The position numbers were made by a program, and so were the translations under genes. Of a stretch of 43,917 nucleotides of DNA, positions 9,101 through 16,618 are shown one piece after another. The notes under the pieces were generated by a model that worked only from the letters and a program-made list of their open reading frames with translations, was not told the origin of the DNA and ran no database searches. The DNA is from Anaerolineae bacterium (GTDB taxonomy: Bacteria > Chloroflexota > Anaerolineae > Promineifilales > Promineifilaceae), in assembly GCA_028277515.1 (NCBI GenBank), contig JANQGC010000084.1, positions 1 through 43,917 on the forward strand. Direction: 5' to 3'. Each line of letters starts with the position of its first letter. Positions within the stretch are counted from its first letter, which is position 1.

Positions 9101-10178
9101 CAGGGATGAAAGGCACGGAGGATGCGAGAAGCATCCTTAGCGTCGCCGGATCTGTGAAGATCGCAGCGAGGTCTTTAAATTGGCGGAGTTCCTCGTCATC
9201 GAACAGACAGGCGAGAAAGGCGAGAGCCTCATCTCGCGAGTCCGCTGCGACGACAAATGGCCGTTCGCTCGGCTTGTCGAGCCACGCTTTGAACTTGCCT
9301 TGGTAAGAGGTAATTGAAGGAGCAAAAATATCGGGCGTCAGATTGGGATCGCTGGCATTCGCCCAACGGCGCCATGCCTGTTCCAGCGTCTCATAGCCAC
9401 TGATTGGTAGGTCGAGCTGTTCGGCAAGCCAGATCTGCGCTGGCACCGACTGCTCCAGCCATTGCTCGAGATCACTTGCATCGAAGGCCCTTACGCCCTT
9501 CCAGTCGCCGACCTCATTTTTCTGTTTTTCCCACGCGATCTTGCCCGGCCAGTTGCGCGGTGTCACAAAAACGAACGTGCTGTTTGCTCGCGCAGGTGGA
9601 TCGACCGACTTCAGCCTGGCGGCATAATCCTTGTTCGCTTTGGTACCAGGATTCTGATTGGTGCCGAACTCCCAATATGATGTGCCCTTGGGAACCCAAG
9701 GTGTGGCTGCACCTGCTTGGACGAAACCGTCAGAGCCCTTACGCTGTGCGTTGTCGTAGCCAGGAAAGTCAACGTGGCTGAGAGAGTTGCAGGTCGAGTG
9801 CACCAGCTTTCTTAGTAAGACCGGGAAAAGAGAGCGGGCGTCAATTTGGGAGACCCATCCATCAATTTGCCATGCTTTGATAGTCAGAAAATTCGGGACG
9901 AATGCGCGAACCGTGAACTCCCTTTCATCAATTAGCCGCTTTTGCTGATTATAGGTAGCCTGCATATCGAGCAACTGTTTTTGATCAGCACTGAATGCTT
10001 TCTCCAACCTGACCGCCATTTCAGGGGATAAGGAAGAGTTCCCATTTAGGAAGTTTGATAGGGCTGGTCTGCCAATGCCCAGTCGCTTGGCAGCCTCTGT
10101 TACTGACATATTTGCAGGGATGATAGTTTTGCGAACATACGTACCAGGATGCATGGGTTTGTTGGATGAGTTTGTCAT
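6111..10178 (-). CDS. HigA/Xre HTH fused to a nuclease-like and degenerate STAND-like protein (candidate defence effector)
   Basis: This 1355-aa protein starts with an Xre/HigA-type helix-turn-helix (residues about 10-75; HPGTYVRKTIIPANMSVTEA, then LGIGRPALSNFLNG). Residues about 100-250 hold GSDGFV (D150), YWEFG (E170) and TKANKDY (K180), which could be a PD-(D/E)xK-like nuclease core. Residues 290-450 look like a STAND-type nucleotide-binding region, but the Walker A position reads VVAADSRDEA rather than GxxGxGK. The remaining 900 residues are mostly helical and end in a basic tail. The start at 10178 is preferred over the in-frame ATG at 10223 because GGAG (10187-10190) sits 8 nt before it and the promoter -10 lies between the two. 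The gene has few CGGCCG motifs (about 3 in 4 kb), which with its isolation suggests acquisition. An abortive-infection role is inferred. Confidence 0.7.
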   Translation of the reverse strand: MTNSSNKPMHPGTYVRKTIIPANMSVTEAAKRLGIGRPALSNFLNGNSSLSPEMAVRLEKAFSADQKQLLDMQATYNQQKRLIDEREFTVRAFVPNFLTIKAWQIDGWVSQIDARSLFPVLLRKLVHSTCNSLSHVDFPGYDNAQRKGSDGFVQAGAATPWVPKGTSYWEFGTNQNPGTKANKDYAARLKSVDPPARANSTFVFVTPRNWPGKIAWEKQKNEVGDWKGVRAFDASDLEQWLEQSVPAQIWLAEQLDLPISGYETLEQAWRRWANASDPNLTPDIFAPSITSYQGKFKAWLDKPSERPFVVAADSRDEALAFLACLFDDEELRQFKDLAAIFTDPATLRMLLASSVPFIPVVLSEDAERELADAHHRLHCIVFRPRNAVDTNADIALDLLGYEDFKEGLTAMGLENGEIERLALESGRSPTILRRRLSQNLAIRTPSWAGDNDAAKNLVPLALIGAWHVESEADREIVSYIADRKHEVIEDDISRLLRVDDSPVWSAGQYRGVASKIDALFGVAGMVTRANLDRFFYSAEYVLSESDPALELPEEDRWAAAAYGKKRDYSGALREGICESLVILSVHGNNLFQEHLGIDIEGRITALIHRLLTPLTLERMLSHDGDLPRYAEAAPNEFLSIIEADLKSDAPVVFGLLKPVDSGLLLASPSRTGLLWALECLVWKPQNLLRVSAILAKLSGPKIDDNWMNKPIASIQAIFRSWVPQTAASVEQRVKALEMLIQRFPDIGWKICIEQIRPGTRIGHYSYKPRWRSDASGAGQVVTRKESYDFTRKALDLMLAWPSHDENTLGDLVESLQGMLEGDQTKVWDLIDEWSHHADEAARAELRERIRRFAFTRHGRRRNLGGSTRDRAHEAYKSLRPRDPVIRHGWLFADQWVQESAEEIEEEDLDYRKREERIDQLRRDAMLEIWTVRGFDGVKELLTVSSAAGTVGRYAASCITGIKPRVDFIQRCLAINGDLQNKLEGCLHGFLVAIEDDLRTETLQVAADELSKVERKRLFICAPFQASTWHLLDHFGDDFRSGYWEEVLPSWSRHTAAELTEIIDRLLEAQRPRAAFHSVHMDFKNIETSRLKRLLRDVATVNAEPTGQYELDRYYISEALNSLDGRAGVTRNEMAHLEFLYINALDDSEHGIPNLESQIAESPALFVQAVALAYKRSDDGEDPPEWLLEDPEQRAAVALAAHRLLGQMKKIPGTEENGTINSTALARWLAEVRRLCWEYARADIGDHCLGQLLTKAPEDESGIWPPEAVCEAMEGIASPEISRGFQIGVYNSRGFHWRGEGGDQERELATKYRNWAERLHFDYPYVGGVLESIAATYQREARREDSKASIAKRLRR

Positions 10179-10199
10179 AAATTGTTCTCCAAGTTGATG

Positions 10200-10228
10200 A
10201 TTGTAGCGTGTAACGCTACACAATGCAA
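10200..10228 (-). promoter_or_regulatory. Promoter of the HigA-fusion gene
   Basis: On the minus strand TTGCAT (10228-10223) and TACAAT (10205-10200) are 17 bp apart. The -10 matches the consensus at 5 of 6 positions, while the -35 is weak. Transcription would start near 10193, giving a leader of about 15 nt containing the ribosome-binding site, which fixes the start codon at 10178. Confidence 0.6.
10202..10220. promoter_or_regulatory. Autoregulatory operator palindrome of the HigA-like domain
   Basis: TGTAGCGT (10202-10209) and ACGCTACA (10213-10220) form a perfect 8-bp inverted repeat with a 3-bp centre. It fills the spacer between the -35 and -10 elements and overlaps the -10. HigA-family antitoxins usually repress their own promoter through such palindromes, so binding by the protein's own N-terminal domain is the simplest reading. 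Confidence 0.6.
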
Positions 10229-10830
10229 GTATTATTGGGAGGAACTTTGGATCGAGATTACCGGGAATTCTAGTCGCCGGATTTGGCGGTCACAAATGCA
10301 ATGAAGAAACGTCAAATTTTGGAACGGAAAATTTTGTAATCTTGGCTGTTGGCATAAACTTGGATAATAGATTATTGGCTCTTTCCTATTCGGTGGGCGT
10401 TTAGCTAAAGATTAGGTTGGAAAACCGTAACAACAAACCAGGGATTGGAGAATAATCTATTAATGGTCAGACTAGCTCAAATTGTTTTAACTATAATCAG
10501 CATTCTTCAAGATACTCGGTTAATACAAGACAAAAAATTCGTTTTATCCACACTTAAGCTAAAATAATTTTAGCTCATGTAACCAACCTGGTTGATAAAT
10601 TTCTGCTTGCTACCTTTTCTAACTGGTGTTCTACCTGAAAACAGTGTCAGTGTAACAAATAATATCCGATTTGAAAATGGAAATGATAGGTCGCCTTCTT
10701 AGATGCCTGGCATACCATCCGCGGCCGTTCAAGGGTCCAACAGGCCGGGCAAGACATGCTGTCCTGGCTGACGATTCACAAAAATGACGGCCTTCTCCAC
10801 CCTGCACCTTCCTCCAACCCCTTTTTCTCG
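10229..10830. other. 600-bp gene-free gap
   Basis: AT-rich sequence between the divergent HigA-fusion gene and the ArsR operon. No open frame with a ribosome-binding site and no RNA gene was recognised. The right end leads into the LexA-like promoter. Confidence 0.5.
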
Positions 10831-10831
10831 C

Positions 10832-10860
10832 TCGACAGGAACATGCGTTCTATGTATCAT
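10832..10860 (+). promoter_or_regulatory. Promoter with a LexA-like (SOS) box
   Basis: TCGACA (10832-10837) and TATCAT (10855-10860) are 17 bp apart, and GAACATGCGTTC (10839-10850) lies in the spacer. This fits the Gram-positive-type LexA pattern GAAC-RNRY-GTTC. It points toward the ArsR-AHSA1-UvrA operon 150 bp downstream. A near copy occurs at 27664-27692. SOS control is inferred from the motif only. Confidence 0.45.
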
Positions 10861-10940
10861 AACCCTTAAATCAACAATAAAAAAACAATATCACACTTCC
10901 CCATCACCAAAATCTTGTAGGTTGTTAAATACAATCAGAT

Positions 10941-10985
10941 TTGACATTTCGCCCATTTTACTTTATTATTTTGTTAATTAATTAA
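10941..10985 (+). promoter_or_regulatory. Promoter and palindromic operator of the arsR-like operon
   Basis: TTGACA (10941-10946) and TATTAT (10964-10969) are 17 bp apart, a strong sigma70 promoter. The predicted start near 10976 lies in TTAATTAATTAA (10974-10985), a perfect AT palindrome that could be the ArsR-type operator. AGGTGA (11004-11009) serves the ATG at 11013. Confidence 0.6.
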
Positions 10986-11012
10986 TAAGTTAAGTAAATT
11001 AATAGGTGACTT

Positions 11013-11354
11013 ATGCAGACCCAAAATGATGCGCTCAGCCTGACCTTCGCCGCTTTGGCAGACCCCACCCGCCGGGGGATGCTGGGGCGGCTTGCGCAGG
11101 GCCCGGCGACCGTGAAGGAGCTGGCCGAACCATTCATGATCAGTATGCCGGCGATCTCCAATCATCTAAAGGTATTGGAGCGCGCCGGATTAATCGAGCG
11201 CGGACGTGAAGCCCAGTATCGGCCGGCGCAGCTGCGAGCCGAGCCGCTGAAAGATGCCTCACAATGGCTGGAACAGTATCGCCGGAACTGGGAAGAGAAT
11301 TTCAATCGCCTGGAAGAGTATTTGCGTAAGCTGCAAGAGGAATCGAAAGGTTAG
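11013..11354 (+). CDS. ArsR-family winged-helix repressor
   Basis: This 113-aa protein has the ArsR fold throughout: ALADPTRRGMLGRL at residues about 12-25, the recognition region FMISMPAISNHLKVLERAG, then the wing (REAQYR). The C-terminal helix has QWLEQYRRNWEENFNRLEEY, typical of the ArsR subgroup that is paired with AHSA1/SRPBCC genes rather than metal sensors; no Cys metal site is present. The gene heads a three-gene operon and follows a strong promoter with an AT palindrome at the start site, which suggests autorepression. Its ligand is unknown. Confidence 0.9.
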   Translation: MQTQNDALSLTFAALADPTRRGMLGRLAQGPATVKELAEPFMISMPAISNHLKVLERAGLIERGREAQYRPAQLRAEPLKDASQWLEQYRRNWEENFNRLEEYLRKLQEESKG

Positions 11355-11383
11355 TTTAGAGATTATTAAAAGGAAAATGAATC

Positions 11384-11836
11384 ATGGCCAATAAAACAAA
11401 AGATCGAGAAATTGTCGTTACACGCCTGATCGACGCCCCGCGCGAACTCGTCTTCGCCGCATTTACGGAACCGGAGCATATTGAACAATGGTGGGCTTCC
11501 AAAGGCTCCAAGACACATGAGATAGATGTAAAACCCGGTGGTGTCTGGCGCTACAGCCAGCCAGGGCACAATGGCGCTTTGATGCCATTCAAGGTCAAGT
11601 TCATCGAACTGGATAAGCCGGCGCGGCTTGTCTATGAGTATGGCGCTGATGCGGTAAACGGGCCTGATCCTGTGCGCACCACGGTGACCTTTGAGGAACA
11701 GGATGGGAAAACCAATGTCACCTTACAACTGATGTTTATGACCGCGGCCGAGCGCAAGCAGGCAGTAAAATATGGTGCAATTGTCGGCGCTATGCAGGCC
11801 TTAGAAACGCTGGCCGATTATCTGGAAAAAGCGTGA
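11384..11836 (+). CDS. SRPBCC/AHSA1-family protein
   Basis: This 150-aa protein matches the AHSA1-like branch of the START/Bet v1 (SRPBCC) fold: VTRLIDAPRELVFAAFTEPE at residues 11-30, then QWWASKG, a GGVWRY strand and a C-terminal helix (GAIVGAMQALETLADYLEKA). Such proteins bind hydrophobic ligands in a central cavity, and many are encoded directly after an ArsR repressor as here. The stop overlaps the GTG start of the next gene by 4 bp (GTGA), so translation is probably coupled to the UvrA-like protein. The ligand cannot be read from sequence. Confidence 0.9.
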   Translation: MANKTKDREIVVTRLIDAPRELVFAAFTEPEHIEQWWASKGSKTHEIDVKPGGVWRYSQPGHNGALMPFKVKFIELDKPARLVYEYGADAVNGPDPVRTTVTFEEQDGKTNVTLQLMFMTAAERKQAVKYGAIVGAMQALETLADYLEKA

Positions 11837-14055
11837 GCGCGATGCAGGAATATATCGAGATCCGCGGCGCCCGCGAAAACAATCTGAAAAATGTGACACT
11901 GCGCATTCCTAAACGCAAGATTACCGTCTTCACCGGCGTATCCGGTTCCGGCAAGACATCCATTGTATTTGATACCATCGCCACCGAAGCGCAGCGCCAA
12001 CTTTACGAGAACTTCAGCATGATGGTGCGCACCTTCCTGCCGCGCTACTCCAGGCCGGACGCGGATGCGATCCACAACCTGGGCATGGCCATCGTGGTCG
12101 ACCAGAAGCGCCTGGGCGGCGGTTCCCATTCAACCATGGGCACCATTACGGATACCTACACCTTGCTGCGCCAGTTATTCGCGCTGGTTGGTGAACCATT
12201 TATCGGTTATGCCAACGTCTTTTCTTTCAACGAACCCATCGGCATGTGCCCGGAATGTAAGGGCCTCGGCCGCAAGCTGCAGCCCATCGTCGAAAAATTC
12301 TACGATCTTGCCAAATCGCTGAACGAAGGTGCGCTCCAGGGTCCTATCTTCGACGAAAGTATATACCCGACCAGCGGCTTCTTTGACAACGACAAAAAGC
12401 TCGCAGAGTTTAGCGAGGAAGAATTAGATCTACTCCTCTACGGCCAGGAACAAAAATTTGAATATGAGGGCATGAACCGCACCTACCGGGGCGTGATCAC
12501 CAATTTCAGCCGCTCCTATATTGAGCGCGACCTGAAAACACGCTCCAAGAAAACGCAAGAAAAGATAAGGCAATATCTAACCGAAGGTCCCTGTCCGGCC
12601 TGCAGGGGCGCGCGCCTCAACAAGTCCGTGCTGAGCTGCAAGATCAACGGTTTCAATATCGCCGAACTTTCCTCGATGGAAGTGGGGCAACTGATCGTCG
12701 TCATCAAGGAGATTAAAGACCCGGCCGCCAAACAGATTGTGGACGACCTGCTGCGCCGGCTAAACAACCTGGTTGATATCGGTCTGGAATATTTAACGCT
12801 CAATCGTGAGACCGATACGCTCTCCGGTGGGGAAGGTCAGCGCGTCAAGCTGGTGAAACACCTGGGCAGCAGCCTGCTCGACGTGATGTACATTTTCGAC
12901 GAGCCTAGCGTAGGGCTGCACCCGCGAGACATCCACCGGCTCAATGAAAAGTTACAGAAGCTGCGCGACAAGGGCAACACGGTATTGGTAGTCGAGCACG
13001 ATCCCATTGTGATCGAGGTAGCCGATCATATCGTGGATCTCGGCCCGCATGCCGGCCGCCGCGGCGGGGAGATCGTCTACGAAGGGGGCTATGACGGACT
13101 GCTCAAGGCGGATACGCTGACCGGCAAGTTCATGAAAGAGGCCATACCCATTAAGAACGAGTTCCGTCAGGCCAAAGAGCACCTGAAATTGAGCAAGGTG
13201 AGCGTGAACAACCTGAAGCATGTGAGCGTGAGCATTCCGGCAGGCGTACTCACGCTAGTAACCGGTGTCGCCGGCTCAGGCAAGAGTTCGTTGATCAGTG
13301 AGGCCTTCGTCTCGCAGTTTCCTGGCGCTATCGTGGTTGATCAATCCCCAGTGGGCACATCTCCGCGCTCTAACCCGGCTACTTACACGGGCGTCATGGA
13401 CGATGTACGCAAGGCTTTCGCCAGGGCCAACAAGGTCAACGCCGGCTTGTTCAGCTTCAACTCCAAGGGGGCCTGCGACAATTGTAATGGCCTGGGTGTC
13501 GTCTACACCGACCTCTCCTTCTTCGAAAGTGTGAAATCACCTTGCGAGGTCTGCGGCAGCAAGCGTTTTAAGGACGAAGTGCTGGATTATAAACTGGCCG
13601 GTAAATCCATTGTCGATGTGCTGAATATGACCGTGCGCCTGGCGCTGGAGCATTTTGACCAACCTGAAATTCAGAACAAACTGCAAGCGTTGGATGACGT
13701 GGGGCTTGATTATATGACCCTGGGCCAGCCATTGAACACACTCTCGGGGGGCGAGTGCCAGCGCATTAAGCTAGTTAGCGAGCTGCACAAAAAAGGCAGC
13801 ATTTATGTGTTGGACGAGCCTACCACCGGCTTACACAAGTCGGATATTGCAAACCTGCTGGGGATCTTGAACAAGCTGGTGGAAGACAGCAACACCGTGA
13901 TCGTGATTGAGCATAACATGGATGTGGTGCGTAACGCCGATTGGGTCATAGATCTGGGGCCGGAAGGCGGCAGCAAGGGCGGTGAGGTGATGTTTGAAGG
14001 CACGCCGGCCGACTTGAAGGAGGCTGAGGGATCGATCACAAGCCAATATGTATAA
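11833..14055 (+). CDS. Short UvrA-like ABC ATPase (UvrA paralogue)
   Basis: This 740-aa protein has two ABC ATPase halves of UvrA type: Walker A motifs GVSGSGKT (about residue 35) and GVAGSGKS (about 480), signatures LSGGEGQRVKL and LSGGECQRIKL, and Walker B motifs YIFDEPSVGLHPRD and YVLDEPTTGLHKSD. Cysteine pairs CPECKG, CPACRG, CDNCNG and CEVCGS indicate zinc modules. It is about 200 residues shorter than canonical UvrA, which suggests loss of the UvrB-binding insertion. Such paralogues are found in drug-resistance (DrrC-like) and stress contexts. The GTG start overlaps the AHSA1 stop; an ATG at 11842 is an alternative. A role in drug or DNA-damage tolerance is likely, and the upstream LexA-like box would fit. 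Confidence 0.88.
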   Translation: MSAMQEYIEIRGARENNLKNVTLRIPKRKITVFTGVSGSGKTSIVFDTIATEAQRQLYENFSMMVRTFLPRYSRPDADAIHNLGMAIVVDQKRLGGGSHSTMGTITDTYTLLRQLFALVGEPFIGYANVFSFNEPIGMCPECKGLGRKLQPIVEKFYDLAKSLNEGALQGPIFDESIYPTSGFFDNDKKLAEFSEEELDLLLYGQEQKFEYEGMNRTYRGVITNFSRSYIERDLKTRSKKTQEKIRQYLTEGPCPACRGARLNKSVLSCKINGFNIAELSSMEVGQLIVVIKEIKDPAAKQIVDDLLRRLNNLVDIGLEYLTLNRETDTLSGGEGQRVKLVKHLGSSLLDVMYIFDEPSVGLHPRDIHRLNEKLQKLRDKGNTVLVVEHDPIVIEVADHIVDLGPHAGRRGGEIVYEGGYDGLLKADTLTGKFMKEAIPIKNEFRQAKEHLKLSKVSVNNLKHVSVSIPAGVLTLVTGVAGSGKSSLISEAFVSQFPGAIVVDQSPVGTSPRSNPATYTGVMDDVRKAFARANKVNAGLFSFNSKGACDNCNGLGVVYTDLSFFESVKSPCEVCGSKRFKDEVLDYKLAGKSIVDVLNMTVRLALEHFDQPEIQNKLQALDDVGLDYMTLGQPLNTLSGGECQRIKLVSELHKKGSIYVLDEPTTGLHKSDIANLLGILNKLVEDSNTVIVIEHNMDVVRNADWVIDLGPEGGSKGGEVMFEGTPADLKEAEGSITSQYV

Positions 14056-14208
14056 TCAAAGCACCCTTTGTAAAGACTTGGCCATAACCAACCATCTTAA
14101 GCATAGTAAAGGTTAGTAAATCCATTAAATCGACGTGAGATATTTTCACTTAAGCAACGGTACTGTCCCTGGGTTAACTTATCCATCAACTTAAGGTATC
14201 GCTTCAGC

Positions 14209-14460
14209 CTAGGCAGCCAGGAGGCTAAAAAAAACGACAAATAATACAAAGCCGATCGCAAGTCTTATCAAACACCCACCAAGGCCTGCACTACTCGATT
14301 CGTTAGCAGGTGTACAAGGCGATTGAATGAGATCTTTCACCATCTTGATGATGCTCTCGTAAAACCAAAGACGAATCTGCAGCATTAACGCATAGATTAG
14401 AAGGATGCCAAACGCCAAGACAAATAGCAAAATGAGCAAAAACTGTATTTCGTGTGACAT
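14209..14460 (-). CDS. Small two-helix membrane protein
   Basis: With the start at 14460 the product has 83 residues. This start has GGAGG 8 nt upstream, whereas the longer frame from 14568 has none. A first transmembrane segment spans residues about 5-27 (LLILLFVLAFGILLIYAL) and a second about 63-82 (LIRLAIGFVLFVVFFSLL), with a polar, Ser-rich loop between. It lies about 200 bp after the four-gene signalling operon on the same strand, perhaps under its own promoter. No family was recognised. Confidence 0.55.
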   Translation of the reverse strand: MSHEIQFLLILLFVLAFGILLIYALMLQIRLWFYESIIKMVKDLIQSPCTPANESSSAGLGGCLIRLAIGFVLFVVFFSLLAA

Positions 14461-14659
14461 GTTCGCTACCTCCATATTCCAAGAACAATATATCTTGCTT
14501 ACATTGTGCTTTAGGAACAGAGTTAGTGAACTGGCAAATAGAATATGATTTGCTTGCGATTGGAACACGTAAGGTCAAAGTAGAGGAGAAGAAAGCAGAT
14601 TATTTCGCACAGAAAACGCTCGAATTACACATTATCAGCGCATATAGCTTATAGAAACC

Positions 14660-16606
14660 TCACACAATTAATTTGTAGCCTCGACTGCGAACAGTCATAA
14701 GAAATTGCGGTTTTTTACGGGTGACTTCAATCTTATCGCGCACCCGTCCAACCAAAGTGTCCAGGGCGCTCTTGCTCCAAACCATTTCTGCCTCGTCGCC
14801 CCACAATTGGCGTACGATATCATCCCGTGTGCATAGTTGATTTTTATTCTTGTAGAGATATTCAAGAAGCGCATATTCCTGCGGCGCCAGGTTGATTTCT
14901 TGACCTTTTACCCACACACATTTGTTACGCTCATCTAGCCAAAGTGCCCTTTGGGCCTGCGGTGGCAGTTGCTGACCAGGATTAGTTTGAGGATCTAACC
15001 TGTCACACAACATCGCAATCGAGAGCAAGGCATGTACAAAGCGCTCCAATTCGCGTGCCATGTAGCGAATACCAGTATCAAAGGTGCAAAAGTATTGCAA
15101 TGTATAGGCACACAGACCAAGTCGATAGGACTGTAGGTCAGGCCCAAGGCGTTCCGCTGCAATTTGTCGGAGATGGGAGATGATGCTCAAGGCTTTGGCG
15201 ACTTCCTCAGGCAAGCCATTGGTATCGATGGACTCCCCTAATCGCTTGGTATCTATGAGATGTTGCTCTAATAGATGGCGTTCGGCTATTGAGACTGTCC
15301 GTAACCAGTAGAATTTAATATGAGTCTCCAGTCCTGCAAAATCTCGCAGTAGCTCACCTTCGTCGGCCTGGGTAAAGTCGATCAACCAGGTTGACCCTTC
15401 ACGATCAAGACGTACTGTGTGACCGTTGATTTTGCCGTGGATCGTGCCGCAGACGATTTGTTGTTTTGGGAGGGTTGTCAGTAAATTGTGCGTTGGTAGT
15501 GGGTAAGAAACAGTAGGCTGAGCGGCAATTTGTAATAATAACTGGTTGCCTGATCGTTCCAGGTGCCCCACACCTGCAATTTCGGCTTGTCTAAACAGGG
15601 CATCAATACGTTGCTCAAGCTGTTCTGGATGATCCATATCGCACTCTAAGGCTGATACGAAGTCAGGCAGGCTGTATGATTTTCGTTCCAACCCATCCTT
15701 GTGCCAAGGAGCCAATGTCGTTTGATACAGGTGGTTTAGAGATTTAACAATTTCAGCAGTTGCATTGTGTCGGAAGAACCTGGAAAAGGAAGTCATCTTC
15801 GATAAGTCACCCGCGTCCAATCGATAACCGCTGGCCGCAAAACGCAATGTCTCAACCGAAGCGATTTCATCAGCCCGGCTCGTCCCCCCTTTCCCTTGAC
15901 CCCCGGGAACCATTTTGCTGCGTTCATTTTCATCAATGATTGTCTGGGGACGACCACAGGAGAGAATATATGGATTTTCTTTGCCACTTTCACCATAAGC
16001 GAAGATTTCCAGGATGACGTGACCGGGGGTTGTCGTCAGGATACGGCCGAATGTCACCTGCACAAAATCATAAAATTGCTTGCGCAGCATATCTTGAAAT
16101 TCTTTGCCCCGCTCCTCCAACAAAGCCGGCTGCAAATCGGCTTCGATCAGGCTGAGTAAGTGGTGAACTGAGTACTTCGGATTCCAACGAAGAACCAAAT
16201 CCCAATTGCATCTGACGTCCTTGACAAACGCTTTGGCAACTGCAACAAGAAGCGCCTGTGGTCCGTCCTTTTTGGCGACAAAATCAACGATATTGGCCTT
16301 GTAATCTAAGACCACTTGGAGCACATCATGGACATACTGTTTTGAGTAGGCAGTGAGCATTATTTTCGGTATTGGCTGATAGGTCCCCCGCTGCACCCAG
16401 TTCAACCCCTCCATATCATCTGCGTCATCCTCTTCCATGCGAATATCGGAAACAATGAGATGAACTGTGTTTTCTCGCAACAATCGATCCGCCTCTGCCA
16501 ATGAAGGAGCCTTGAGCACCCGATACCCTTCATCTTCCAGATGAGGAGCGATAGAATCCAGATAGGACGGTATATCGTCCAGCATTAGTATCGTTTTTCT
16601 GACCAT
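14660..16606 (-). CDS. Response regulator with APH/kinase-like pseudo-catalytic core and winged-helix output
   Basis: This 648-aa protein has an N-terminal receiver domain (residues 4-120; D10-D11, phosphoacceptor D54 in VSDIRM, T85) and a C-terminal OmpR/PhoB-type winged helix (about 555-648; YALLEYLYKNKNQLCTRDDI, RGYKL). Residues about 135-500 contain IHGKINGH (H390, G391, K392, N394) followed by STWLIDF (D410) and RDFAGLE. This is the layout of aminoglycoside-phosphotransferase/kinase-like folds (HGD..N, then IDF), but the catalytic Asp is Lys392, so a pseudokinase is likely. Similar domains occur in predicted ternary conflict systems; that link is from memory and uncertain. It is last of four co-oriented genes, 12 nt after the REC-membrane gene. 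It may bind the direct repeats upstream of the operon. Confidence 0.75.
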   Translation of the reverse strand: MVRKTILMLDDIPSYLDSIAPHLEDEGYRVLKAPSLAEADRLLRENTVHLIVSDIRMEEDDADDMEGLNWVQRGTYQPIPKIMLTAYSKQYVHDVLQVVLDYKANIVDFVAKKDGPQALLVAVAKAFVKDVRCNWDLVLRWNPKYSVHHLLSLIEADLQPALLEERGKEFQDMLRKQFYDFVQVTFGRILTTTPGHVILEIFAYGESGKENPYILSCGRPQTIIDENERSKMVPGGQGKGGTSRADEIASVETLRFAASGYRLDAGDLSKMTSFSRFFRHNATAEIVKSLNHLYQTTLAPWHKDGLERKSYSLPDFVSALECDMDHPEQLEQRIDALFRQAEIAGVGHLERSGNQLLLQIAAQPTVSYPLPTHNLLTTLPKQQIVCGTIHGKINGHTVRLDREGSTWLIDFTQADEGELLRDFAGLETHIKFYWLRTVSIAERHLLEQHLIDTKRLGESIDTNGLPEEVAKALSIISHLRQIAAERLGPDLQSYRLGLCAYTLQYFCTFDTGIRYMARELERFVHALLSIAMLCDRLDPQTNPGQQLPPQAQRALWLDERNKCVWVKGQEINLAPQEYALLEYLYKNKNQLCTRDDIVRQLWGDEAEMVWSKSALDTLVGRVRDKIEVTRKKPQFLMTVRSRGYKLIV

Positions 16607-16618
16607 TTTTTGCTTCCT

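Noticed and set aside
10179..10223. Fifteen-codon N-terminal extension of the HigA-fusion protein
   Set aside because: The extension would start at the -35 element, upstream of the predicted transcription start, and has no ribosome-binding site.
5745..10275. GGGAATTCT at both ends of the HigA-fusion region as attachment-site repeats
   Set aside because: Only 9 bases match (5746 and 10263 regions), and no integrase or tRNA gene is adjacent.
10784..10981. 65-codon open frame before the ArsR gene
   Set aside because: It spans two promoter-like sites and has a low-complexity Ser/Thr/Pro composition.
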